Assembly: GCF_000025225.2 (NCBI RefSeq)
Contig: NC_013895.2
Span: 62,001-126,000, forward strand
Reading direction: 5' to 3'
Origin: Mageeibacillus indolicus UPII9-5
GTDB lineage: Bacteria > Bacillota > Clostridia > Saccharofermentanales > Fastidiosipilaceae
Length of the DNA: 64,000 nt
The translations under genes were made by a program, and so were the position numbers. The notes below the pieces were generated by a model that made no database searches, had not been told where the DNA came from, and saw only the letters and a list, made by a program, of their open reading frames with translations. Positions 54,751 through 63,052 of this stretch are shown here, piece after piece; position 1 is the first letter of the stretch, and each line of letters begins with the position of its first letter.

Positions 54751-55499
54751 ATAAGTACACGATTAAATATGAGTTTCTCAACGCCCTGTATAATGGATAT
54801 TCGTTCTTCTTTGGCGCGATATTCCCGATATTCCTATTACATATAATTATCTATGGATTGACAGATGAAGTGCCGGCGGAATATTTCGGTGAAGTGGTAA
54901 CCGGATTGTTTATCGGTATGGCAGTCCTGGTGCCACTGGCAGCCGTCTTTCTCAATCATGTGGGCACTTATGCGAATGAACTCGAAAAAAATGTTCCGCA
55001 GCGGTTGAAACTTTTCGGCTTCAGCGATACGAATATTTTGCTGAACAAACTGGTAGCGAACGGATTTTTCCTCTTTTTTTGCGTGGCTATATATATGGTT
55101 GGAACCCTTCCGTTTTTGCCGATAAAGCTTCCGCGTGTACATGTTATTTTGGTCTGGCTGGTGTTGATTTATCTACTGGGGGCGGAACTTTTCTTACTTG
55201 CTCACGGTATAACATCGCTGGTGCGTCGCTTTGCCCCGGCCTATCTTGTTTCGATGACGCTATATTTTTTGATGATGTTTTTGGGCGGCTATATGGGGCT
55301 AAGACAGGAAAAGCTTCCCGGCCTGTTACGATCGGTTTCGGACATTTTGCCGACTACCCAGATGGGCAATAAATTTGTGGATTTTTGGCTCGGGCATGAC
55401 TATAATTTCGCCTCACTGGTGTATTCGTTCTTGTTTTTTGGCGCGCTAGGTGCGCTGCTCAACGTGGTTGCACACAAAACACATGCCCGACACAGTTAG
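54747..55499 (+). CDS. ABC-2 type exporter permease
   Basis: 250 residues with six hydrophobic segments, the layout of ABC-2 permeases. It forms the channel for the ATPase encoded upstream. Together with the two-component genes it forms a regulator-kinase-ATPase-permease set typical of defence against, or export of, a peptide or drug. The substrate is unknown. Confidence 0.85.
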   Translation: MNKYTIKYEFLNALYNGYSFFFGAIFPIFLLHIIIYGLTDEVPAEYFGEVVTGLFIGMAVLVPLAAVFLNHVGTYANELEKNVPQRLKLFGFSDTNILLNKLVANGFFLFFCVAIYMVGTLPFLPIKLPRVHVILVWLVLIYLLGAELFLLAHGITSLVRRFAPAYLVSMTLYFLMMFLGGYMGLRQEKLPGLLRSVSDILPTTQMGNKFVDFWLGHDYNFASLVYSFLFFGALGALLNVVAHKTHARHS

Positions 55500-55576
55500 G
55501 TGCGCGGGTAGCGGGTGGTAGGTGGCAGGTGCGGCAAGGTTGGTGGTTGGTGGTTGGTGGCGCACAGCCATAAAAA

Positions 55577-55607
55577 CGGCTCCGATTGCGATACGCACCC
55601 GGAGCCG
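55577..55607 (-). terminator. Terminator of the aminopeptidase gene
   Basis: CGGCTCC / GGAGCCG stem, followed on the minus strand by TTTTTA. The gap also holds GGTTGGTGG repeats (55540-55560). Confidence 0.8.
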
Positions 55608-55654
55608 ATAGTCAACATGTTCAATGCACACGTTTAATGCATTATGATGTAACA

Positions 55655-58180
55655 TCAATTGTTTCTGATGGCCGCCAGCACAGAAGACCGAGTTGCGGCA
55701 ATCAGATCTGCCTTGCTGGAAATTACCTTGATTCCCATATTAATTTCACGCCCTAGCCCCGGTGTATTCACCTTAGGCAAGAAAAACGCCTTAAACTCCG
55801 CCAATTGTTCGGCTGTATGGAAAATAGCCGCCGTCAGACTTATGTAATACGTGAACGACATGTCACCGCCGATCTCCCTTTCTAGCCAGTCCCATTCGCG
55901 TTTGATCCAATCCCAAGTCGCGGCATAGCTGGCCGGATTATCAAGCAAATGCATGTACCAACTGCGTAAGTCCTGCGGTTTGATAATATCCGAGTCTTTG
56001 AAAGACGCTAGCAATCGTTTCAGACAAACCGGATCGGAACTACTGCACAGTGCTGTGCATAAATCATCTTTGTAGGCGGCGTTGACGGCCGTGCGATAAG
56101 CCTCCAGTAATTGCTCAAACAAGGCAGGCGAACCGTAATTCTTTATCTCGTTTTTCATGATTAGCCAACGCATAGCAGCCGGTAAGTTCGCCGGATCAGC
56201 CGTTTGGGCAAAAATTTCATGCAGCTCCGCCTTCGCATCAGGATTTTCCGCATAAATCGCCTCGTTGTAAATCAGCGGCCGTTTCTGTTGACGATCGTTG
56301 TCATCATCAGGGGAAGCAAGGGCAGTCAGACCATTGAGCTGATCAGCGGACAACGTGTTTACAAAATGCTTTAAAGCGACCTCATCCTCGCTGCCCGGAA
56401 TGACAAAATCTTGCAAAGTGTTGAGCAACCCGATAATTTTACGATGAACAATCTGCCCGCCGGCCTTACGCAATTGCTTTAACAATGGAATCACTGCCGC
56501 ATACGAGATAACTCCGGCCTGGGCCAAAAGCGATTGATCCTGCAACAACTGCAACTGCTCGATGCTGTCGGCCTCGGCGAGTTCCGGCAAGATATCCGCC
56601 AAAAGTTCATCTGAATAATTGACAATAAAGTGCGAGTTATTTCCCACGTTAAGCCGGAAAGCCTTCCCTGCTTCAGCCCGCAAAGCGGCATAGTTACCGA
56701 GGTTTAATTCAGCTGATTTCATCAACGTAGGCGCAGCCGCGTAATTGCTGTTCAAAGGTATTTGCCACAAACGATTGCGATCCTGATGTTCCCCGATGAA
56801 GAACTGTTTTTGGCGCAAAACCAAATCGCCGTTTTCTATGCTTGCACTGACCACCGGATAGCCGGGCTGCTCCAACCAAGTAGCCATTATTTCCCCGATT
56901 TTCAACCCGCTAGCGGCCTCTAGTGCCGCCCACAGATCCCGTCCTGCAGCATTGCCATATTTGTGTTTGGCAAAATAAGCTTTTAGCCCTTGCCGCAAAG
57001 CCTCGTTGCCAATCAAAGCACGGACCATGACTAACATCCGCGCACCCTTCGCGTAAACGATGGCAGAGTCAAAAAGCGCATCAATTTCGGCCGGATCATT
57101 TACCATTGTATAAACGGACTGAACACCGTCCGTAGCGTCGCGCCGCAAAGCTGCCGGAACATCGTTTGTGTTGAAGACTTCCCATATTTTCAAATTGGGC
57201 TCCAGCGCATCACAGGCGACATATTCCATCATGTTGGCAAAAGATTCATTCAACCAAAGGTCATCCCACCAATGCATTGTTACCAAATCACCGAACCATT
57301 GATGGGCCAACTCATGAGCAATGACTGTAGCTACGCGTTGCTTGGTCGGTAAGGAATGATTGTCGGGGTCGAGCAGCAGACAAGACTCGCGGTAAGTGAC
57401 CAAGCCCCAGTTTTCCATGGCTCCGGCTGAAAAATCCGGCAACCCGACTTGATAGGATTGCGCTAACGGATAAGGCGTTTGATAGAAATTTTCGTAAAAC
57501 TCGATGGAACGTACGGCAATGTCCAGGGCAAAATCCAACTCTTGCGGCTGATGGGCTTTTGTGGCCAAAACTCCGACTTTTACTCCGGACGCGGTGTGCG
57601 TGAATTTTTCCTGCAATTCGCCGCAGACAAAGGCCAAAAGATATGTCGACATTTTTACGGTGCGCTCAAAATAATGCACGCCGTCTACACATTTTATTTC
57701 CGGCTGATTGGCGAACACTCTTTCTCCTGGTAATTCATCAAATTTAATTGCTAAATCAAAGGTCGCTTTGGCGGCCGGCTCGTCAACACAGGGAAAGGCC
57801 TGCCGGGCGAAGGTGGTCTCAAACTGCGTGCCAATCAACTGTTTTTTTACTCCGTCAATTTGGTAGTAAGAGGGATATATGCCCATCATAGGATTAGTCA
57901 AAGCAGCACTGTATTCAATCTCAATCTGCATTTTTCCGGTGCTACCGGCTTTAATTTCCATCACTTCTGCATTGTCATCACAGCTGAAAGGGCAGGGTGA
58001 TCCCGCAACTTTGACCGATTCCGGTTTCAGAAATTTTTGGTTGAGGCGAAAATTTGGTTCCAAAGCTTCGCCGTGGACAGTAACTTTACCTTTGATTGTT
58101 TTCTTTTCCCGGCTGATGTCGAGAAAAATTTCATACCGCTCCGGCTTAAAAGCGTCGTATAAACGTTTAAAATTATCCAT
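55655..58180 (-). CDS. pepN: M1-family aminopeptidase (aminopeptidase N-like)
   Basis: 841 residues. A zinc metallopeptidase that removes N-terminal amino acids from peptides in the cytoplasm; no signal peptide. GAMEN at 253-257 (substrate amino group), HELAH at 289-293 with the distal Glu312 in NESFA, and the ERAP1_C-like helical C-terminal domain. ATG 58180 is used because GGAGG lies just before it, within the four extra codons of the longer frame. Ends before a good terminator. Confidence 0.93.
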   Translation of the reverse strand: MDNFKRLYDAFKPERYEIFLDISREKKTIKGKVTVHGEALEPNFRLNQKFLKPESVKVAGSPCPFSCDDNAEVMEIKAGSTGKMQIEIEYSAALTNPMMGIYPSYYQIDGVKKQLIGTQFETTFARQAFPCVDEPAAKATFDLAIKFDELPGERVFANQPEIKCVDGVHYFERTVKMSTYLLAFVCGELQEKFTHTASGVKVGVLATKAHQPQELDFALDIAVRSIEFYENFYQTPYPLAQSYQVGLPDFSAGAMENWGLVTYRESCLLLDPDNHSLPTKQRVATVIAHELAHQWFGDLVTMHWWDDLWLNESFANMMEYVACDALEPNLKIWEVFNTNDVPAALRRDATDGVQSVYTMVNDPAEIDALFDSAIVYAKGARMLVMVRALIGNEALRQGLKAYFAKHKYGNAAGRDLWAALEAASGLKIGEIMATWLEQPGYPVVSASIENGDLVLRQKQFFIGEHQDRNRLWQIPLNSNYAAAPTLMKSAELNLGNYAALRAEAGKAFRLNVGNNSHFIVNYSDELLADILPELAEADSIEQLQLLQDQSLLAQAGVISYAAVIPLLKQLRKAGGQIVHRKIIGLLNTLQDFVIPGSEDEVALKHFVNTLSADQLNGLTALASPDDDNDRQQKRPLIYNEAIYAENPDAKAELHEIFAQTADPANLPAAMRWLIMKNEIKNYGSPALFEQLLEAYRTAVNAAYKDDLCTALCSSSDPVCLKRLLASFKDSDIIKPQDLRSWYMHLLDNPASYAATWDWIKREWDWLEREIGGDMSFTYYISLTAAIFHTAEQLAEFKAFFLPKVNTPGLGREINMGIKVISSKADLIAATRSSVLAAIRNN

Positions 58181-58525
58181 AATATCCTCCATTCGTCGTT
58201 CTCAGTTTAATATGTAAAAGTATAGTAAATTCCGGCGGTCCTGGCTAGAGGAGGGAGAAGAGGGGCGAACCAATGTACGTACGAATGTACGAATGGGAGG
58301 GCATGCTGACCGCAGGTAATACGTTGACAAGGTCAATTTTAAGTGTTAATACCAAAGTTATACGAAGTCAGTTAAAGCAAACACACCAATTTTGCCGTCC
58401 AAGCCTGGCAGCTAACTTATAGCGTTATTATGTCGGAAGGATCGGCAGCAATTTTGCGTGTAATGCGTGTAACACGTGTAATGAGTGTAACAACAAAATT
58501 TTATTTAAAAACAGGAGGAATGATT
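58181..58525. repeat. Gap before the flavoprotein gene with GTGTAA repeats
   Basis: 345 bases. A short degenerate repeat (GTGTAAYRC units) lies at about 58455-58493, and a duplicated GTACGAATG near 58275-58291. A longer in-frame reading upstream of ATG 58526 passes through these repeats and has no ribosome binding site. No other gene is seen. Confidence 0.5.
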
Positions 58526-59404
58526 ATGCAAGATTTAATTATTATCGGAGCAGGTCCTGCCGGCGTATCAGCCGCACTATATGCCCAATCCCGTGGACTT
58601 AGCTTGACCATTTTTGAAAAAGACCGCATCGGTGGCTTGATCGGCAAAGTTTCCAAAGTTAGCCACTACACCTCGGTCGTCGTTGACGAAACCGGCCCGG
58701 AATTTGCCGCGCGTCTAAAAAATCAGATTGAGGCCTACGGTTTGAAGGTGATCAAAGAAGAAGTAACCGGCTTGAGCAAGACTGATGCAGGCTTCACGGT
58801 GCAAACTGCCGCCGCGAGCTACACCGCGAAAAAAGTCATTATTGCCACCGGTTCTACTCCGAAAGAATTGCCGCTGAATACAGATGGTTACAAGATTGCG
58901 CATTGGACGCTGGGCACAGAAGAAAAATGTCAACACAAGACGGTGATCATCAACGGCGGCTCGGACGGGGCAGCAAAAGAAGCTTTGCATATTTTGCCGT
59001 TCGCCAAAGCGGTACACATGGTGCAGAATATGCCGCAAATATTATGTATCGCTGAGTTCAAAAAACAGTTGGAGGCGGATCCAAAGCTTCATGTGCATTG
59101 CGGCACTTCTTTGGCTTCTCTTACTAAAACCGGCTCTAAGGTGACAACGGTTAAGCTAGCTGATGGAACAGAAATAACTGATGCAAACGGTATCGAAATT
59201 TTTGCGATGATTGGGCAGACGCCGGCAACTTCCTTTATTAAGCTCGATCTGCCGCGTAATGAGCAGGGTTTCCTTGCCGACGAAGTTAAGACGGGGATCG
59301 ATGGCCTTTATGTGGCCGGTGATGTCCGTGCAAAAACGGTAAGACAGGTGGCGACGGCAGTAAATGACGGCTGCTTGGCCGGGATAATGGCGGCAGCGAA
59401 GTAG
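58526..59404 (+). CDS. Thioredoxin-reductase-like FAD oxidoreductase without the CxxC pair
   Basis: 292 residues from ATG 58526 (AGGAGG, 8-base spacer). FAD-binding GAGPAG (8-13), ATGSTP, and the C-terminal GLYVAGDVR of the TrxR family. The NAD(P) half has NGGSDGA in place of GGGxxA/G. The redox CxxC of thioredoxin reductase is missing; the corresponding region reads LGTEEKCQHK, with one Cys. It may be a ferredoxin/flavodoxin-type reductase or act on another partner. Confidence 0.85.
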   Translation: MQDLIIIGAGPAGVSAALYAQSRGLSLTIFEKDRIGGLIGKVSKVSHYTSVVVDETGPEFAARLKNQIEAYGLKVIKEEVTGLSKTDAGFTVQTAAASYTAKKVIIATGSTPKELPLNTDGYKIAHWTLGTEEKCQHKTVIINGGSDGAAKEALHILPFAKAVHMVQNMPQILCIAEFKKQLEADPKLHVHCGTSLASLTKTGSKVTTVKLADGTEITDANGIEIFAMIGQTPATSFIKLDLPRNEQGFLADEVKTGIDGLYVAGDVRAKTVRQVATAVNDGCLAGIMAAAK

Positions 59405-59515
59405 CTCAAGCGCATACTTGTTATCGGCTGGCTGCTCCGCGGTGCCATGCAGTGCCGCTGGCGGTACAGTGCCGCTGGCACTACAGTGTACCATCAGTAC
59501 CGAAAAATATGCAAA

Positions 59516-59545
59516 GAAGGCGATAACCGTAAGGTTACCGCCTTC
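59516..59545. terminator. Bidirectional terminator between convergent genes
   Basis: GAAGGCG.TAACC / GGTTA.CGCCTTC stem with a short loop and T-rich sequence on both sides. It lies between the flavoprotein gene and the minus-strand secreted-protein gene. Two CAGTGCCGCTGGC repeats lie just upstream (59450-59480). Confidence 0.75.
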
Positions 59546-59584
59546 TTTACTTGAATGTGACATGAGCAACGCTCAGTAAAGTTG

Positions 59585-61192
59585 TCAATTTAACGAACAG
59601 AATAACCGTGCCGCCGCAGCTGTGTCAGGAACATCGTCTTTCTTGGCCGAAGTCTTAGCTTTGGGGCAAGTATCGCATGTGAACGGAATGGCTCTCAAGT
59701 CGAAATAGCTGCTACCTTTTGAGCTGGGCGAGGAGGAGCCGGGATTATTATTGTCGGTACCGCCACTCGGTTTGTTTTTTACAATCAGCTGGATTGTATT
59801 TTTTGAGGTTTGATTATTATCAAAAGTTGCGGTTAGTTGAATTAAGTAGGTCCCGGCGGGGGCTTGCGCGTCTTGGTGTATCTTGAGGACTTTCGCAGTT
59901 GCGTCGTACTTTGCGGTCACATACGCAACATCTCTGTTTTGCGAGATGATCTCGTTGTTGTATAACACTTTTACGGCGACATCTTTAGGAATCTTGGGTT
60001 GATGAGTTGTCTTGTCTTCCCAAGCTAGTTTAACCTCAAAGTCTTTGGTTACGCCAATGGTATTTTCAAAATCTTTATGATCCGGTTTAAATTCTAAATT
60101 GTTTTCCTGCGGTTGTGGCTGTGGCTGATCAGGATTCGGGCCTGGCACCGGCGGTTGCGGCTGAGAGCCATCCTTGGGTGGAATCGTAAACTCGTACTCA
60201 ATCGTTGCAGTTTTAGGGCTGGCACCAGCAGCGGTAGCAGTAATTCTAATGGTATATACCCCGGCAGGGATTTCCGTTACTGTAGGTTCTCCTGAACCCG
60301 AAGCAGGATATTTGATATTGCTTATTTCTACAGTTGGATTGCCTTTTATGACTCGGGCAGTTAAACCTTTAACCGGAGTTGAAGGTGATTCTTTTTTGCC
60401 AACCGTCGCGGTAATTTGGGCATTTGTAGCTGTACCACCTAACTGATAAGGCACGGTTAAAGCCAATCCCCTATTGGAATTGCTCTTCCCGAATTGCCCG
60501 GCAATGGCAGCAGCAATATTTTCATCTGCATCCTCAGGCTTAGTAAGTGTGAGCGTAGGCACTAAATTTGTAGGACCCTGTACGGGTTGGCCGTCTGAGC
60601 TAAGGTATTTGGTTGTGTCACTCGCGTAATCCTTGATACCTTTTGGGAAGTCGCAACCTTTGAAAATGACTTGGCCGTGGTTTACCGGCGGTAGCTCAAA
60701 AGTGCAGTTTTCAAAAGTCACCTGAGCACCTTTTTCGATCTCAACCGTGCAGCCGTTATTGTCCAAATTATTTTTCTTTTTGAAAGTAACATTTTTTACT
60801 GTGAGGTTAGCACCTGTGGAAATAATAAGTTTCTCATTGGCACTACCACCCATGTAATAATAACTATTAGTTGTCTGGCTTTTTTCAGCCGTCAGCTCTT
60901 TTATCTCTTTGCCAATTTTAGCATTAGGCCCAAGACTTCTACAATTGGATTTCAAAGAAATAGCATTATATCCACCGTCAACCGCGTTTTGGAGCAAAGT
61001 GTCAAAGTTAAAGCTACCGCCATCGGTTATTGGGAAGACTTTCAACTCTTCTTGCGCTTGTACCGGTGTTTGTAGGAAAACCACTCCTACGGTTAGCAAA
61101 CTGAAAGCAGTTAAAATTGCCAATGCCCTAAAGCCTTTTTGCCTAGTTCGCTGGCCGTCAAAAAAATTCGGTAATTTACATTTTAAATTCAT
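59585..61192 (-). CDS. Secreted beta-helix/Ig-like protein with C-terminal KDDVPDTA
   Basis: 535 residues; ATG 61192 follows GGAGG (a longer frame lacks a site). Signal peptide ends near VQAQ. Residues about 60-190 look like a right-handed beta-helix (repeated VTFENCTF, VKNVTF patterns), followed by Ig-like strands and a Pro/Gln linker (PQPPVPGPNPDQPQPQ). The C-terminus has CDTCPKAK and then KKDDVPDTA, 11-19 residues from the end, with the tail AAARLFCSLN. Function unknown; extracellular or wall-associated. Confidence 0.82.
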   Translation of the reverse strand: MNLKCKLPNFFDGQRTRQKGFRALAILTAFSLLTVGVVFLQTPVQAQEELKVFPITDGGSFNFDTLLQNAVDGGYNAISLKSNCRSLGPNAKIGKEIKELTAEKSQTTNSYYYMGGSANEKLIISTGANLTVKNVTFKKKNNLDNNGCTVEIEKGAQVTFENCTFELPPVNHGQVIFKGCDFPKGIKDYASDTTKYLSSDGQPVQGPTNLVPTLTLTKPEDADENIAAAIAGQFGKSNSNRGLALTVPYQLGGTATNAQITATVGKKESPSTPVKGLTARVIKGNPTVEISNIKYPASGSGEPTVTEIPAGVYTIRITATAAGASPKTATIEYEFTIPPKDGSQPQPPVPGPNPDQPQPQPQENNLEFKPDHKDFENTIGVTKDFEVKLAWEDKTTHQPKIPKDVAVKVLYNNEIISQNRDVAYVTAKYDATAKVLKIHQDAQAPAGTYLIQLTATFDNNQTSKNTIQLIVKNKPSGGTDNNNPGSSSPSSKGSSYFDLRAIPFTCDTCPKAKTSAKKDDVPDTAAAARLFCSLN

Positions 61193-61265
61193 AAAACCTC
61201 CAACTTGTGGCGTGCTGTTGTGACCAAACGTCATCGCCTAAATGAACTAATTTACCTGCGAATCC

Positions 61266-61293
61266 AGTATACTTAGCCTCATCTAACTGTCAA
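61266..61293 (-). promoter_or_regulatory. Promoter of the beta-helix protein gene
   Basis: On the minus strand TTGACA (61293-61288) and TATACT (61271-61266) are 16 bases apart, about 75 bases before the ATG. Confidence 0.75.
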
Positions 61294-61412
61294 GAAAAAA
61301 CGGGCTAATTACGGGCGAATTTCAAAAAATATCGCCCAATGGCTGCCACAAAATCTAGGTAGGCTCAATGCGTGTCGCGGTTCTGTCCGCAAGCGACGTG
61401 TTCTGTCGGCTA

Positions 61413-61442
61413 TTGCTATTTGCTGGGGAATTTTGGTATACT
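61413..61442 (+). promoter_or_regulatory. Promoter of the secreted-protein gene at 61485
   Basis: TTGCTA (61413-61418), 18-base spacer, TATACT (61437-61442), about 43 bases before the ATG. The gap 61193-61484 holds the two divergent promoters and nothing else recognised. Confidence 0.6.
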
Positions 61443-61484
61443 TAAGCCAATTAGTAGGTTTGAAGTAATATTCGGGAGGTTTTT

Positions 61485-62888
61485 ATGAAAAAAATATACC
61501 GGTCAATTGCGGTGACGGTTTTGGCGGCTCTGATGGCTCTGCCGATGGTGGTTCGGGCGGAGGATACAAGGCCGATTATCCAAGAAATAGGAGTAGAAGG
61601 GTTAACTGGTCCGGAAGATGTACGATTATATGTTGGTGAAACATCTAAAAATGTACTAGATAGATACGCCAACATTACTTTTAAAGCTAAACTGCCTGGT
61701 ACAAATGATGTCTATGCAGATATGAAACTCAAGGCTGTAGGATTTTATTCGCAAGGGCAAGGATATCTTGAACAAAAACTGTCAGACGATGTATGGCCTT
61801 TTGAGAAAACACAAGATGGACTGAAGTTGAACAAAGATAAAATGAAGTTTAAAACAGTTTTTACGCTCGCTTTTAAAGATCCTAAGTTATACGCTAACTA
61901 TCAATTTCTTAGCAAGAACACTGATGATAAAAATACAAAGTTGGTTTTCAAAGGTAGTGGTGAAAAAGTGTCTTCAGCTAGAGTGGAAAATTCTTTTCAA
62001 GGCGGGAACCCAATTGAGTTACTACATGTCCCGTTTGATGCTACTATCTTTCGTAGGTTCAATTTTATAAGTGAAGGCGCTCAAGTTAAAAAAGTTGGCG
62101 CAGGCAATTTTCTCGAACAGTGCGATACTGAACTACCGTTAGAGGAAAACCGTACAGTTGGAATTTGCCTAAGAAAAGAAAACGAACCAAATGATAATGC
62201 TGCGGTGGAAGTTAATTTGCTAAGTGGAGCAACTAAGTATGCTGTGTTTTTAAGGGATTTTGCGGAAAATGATAAATTTCTCCCAAATGAAACTAACATT
62301 ATGACATTGGGATTAGACGAGACAAGAAAAGCTGACGCTCTGAAAACATTGTTCACGGTAAGGGCAGATAAAGATGATAAAATCCCTTATATAGAAGCCC
62401 AAGATGTAACCTTAAAGCTAAAGCCTGATGAAAAAATAACAGCTGAGAAATTGATTGAAAAAGCTGTCAATAAGCTGACCACAGATGTTTTGACTAACTC
62501 GGCTCCTGTAGACAAGAGTAAACTAAGTAAGGTGAAAGCTTTAGTGAAAGAGGCGAATGGAGGCCACCATGGGTTCACAGAAGGCGATATTGCGACTGCC
62601 AAGGCTAAAGGTACGAACGGCTTAGAAATTGAATACCATTTTACTTCGCCTGAAGGAGATAAACTTGAATGCTTTTTCTCCGCCAAATTATTTGTCGAAG
62701 CCGCTGCGCCTAACCCGCCTGCCCCGGCACCGCAACCGCAGCCCAAACAACAAGAAAAAACCGGCAACACCTATTTCGACCTCGGCCGTAATTTCCTGCC
62801 CAACTGCCCCGACAGCAAGTGCGCTAAGGCCGGAACCAACGCGAAAAAAGACGATGTTCCGAATACCGCTGCGGCCGCGAACAACTAA
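61485..62888 (+). CDS. Secreted protein with C-terminal KDDVPNTA
   Basis: 467 residues, function not recognised. Signal peptide ends near VVRAE (about residue 22). The body is beta-rich, with a Pro/Gln linker (PNPPAPAPQPQPKQQ) before the end. The C-terminus has a CPDSKC pair and then KKDDVPNTA, ending only five residues later (AAANN). The region around WPFEKTQDGLKLNKDKMKFK resembles the next gene, so the two are paralogues. GGGAGG precedes the ATG. Confidence 0.82.
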   Translation: MKKIYRSIAVTVLAALMALPMVVRAEDTRPIIQEIGVEGLTGPEDVRLYVGETSKNVLDRYANITFKAKLPGTNDVYADMKLKAVGFYSQGQGYLEQKLSDDVWPFEKTQDGLKLNKDKMKFKTVFTLAFKDPKLYANYQFLSKNTDDKNTKLVFKGSGEKVSSARVENSFQGGNPIELLHVPFDATIFRRFNFISEGAQVKKVGAGNFLEQCDTELPLEENRTVGICLRKENEPNDNAAVEVNLLSGATKYAVFLRDFAENDKFLPNETNIMTLGLDETRKADALKTLFTVRADKDDKIPYIEAQDVTLKLKPDEKITAEKLIEKAVNKLTTDVLTNSAPVDKSKLSKVKALVKEANGGHHGFTEGDIATAKAKGTNGLEIEYHFTSPEGDKLECFFSAKLFVEAAAPNPPAPAPQPQPKQQEKTGNTYFDLGRNFLPNCPDSKCAKAGTNAKKDDVPNTAAAANN

Positions 62889-62916
62889 TACTCTGAATTT
62901 TCCCGAATATAATGCC

Positions 62917-62947
62917 AAAGCTCTGCAACCCGCAATTGCAGAGCTTT
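62917..62947 (+). terminator. Terminator after the secreted-protein gene
   Basis: AAAGCTCTGCAA / TTGCAGAGCTTT stem with a short loop, followed by TTTTTGG. Confidence 0.85.
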
Positions 62948-62971
62948 TTGGTATAATTGTGTGATAAACTA

Positions 62972-63000
62972 TTGCGATTGCAGAAATAGCTTAGTATAAT
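62972..63000 (+). promoter_or_regulatory. Promoter of the last, partial gene
   Basis: TTGCGA (62972-62977), 17-base spacer, TATAAT (62995-63000), about 53 bases before ATG 63053. Confidence 0.75.
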
Positions 63001-63052
63001 GAAAACACGAAATCGATAATGACGCTGTAAAATGCGAATTTGTGGAGGACCT

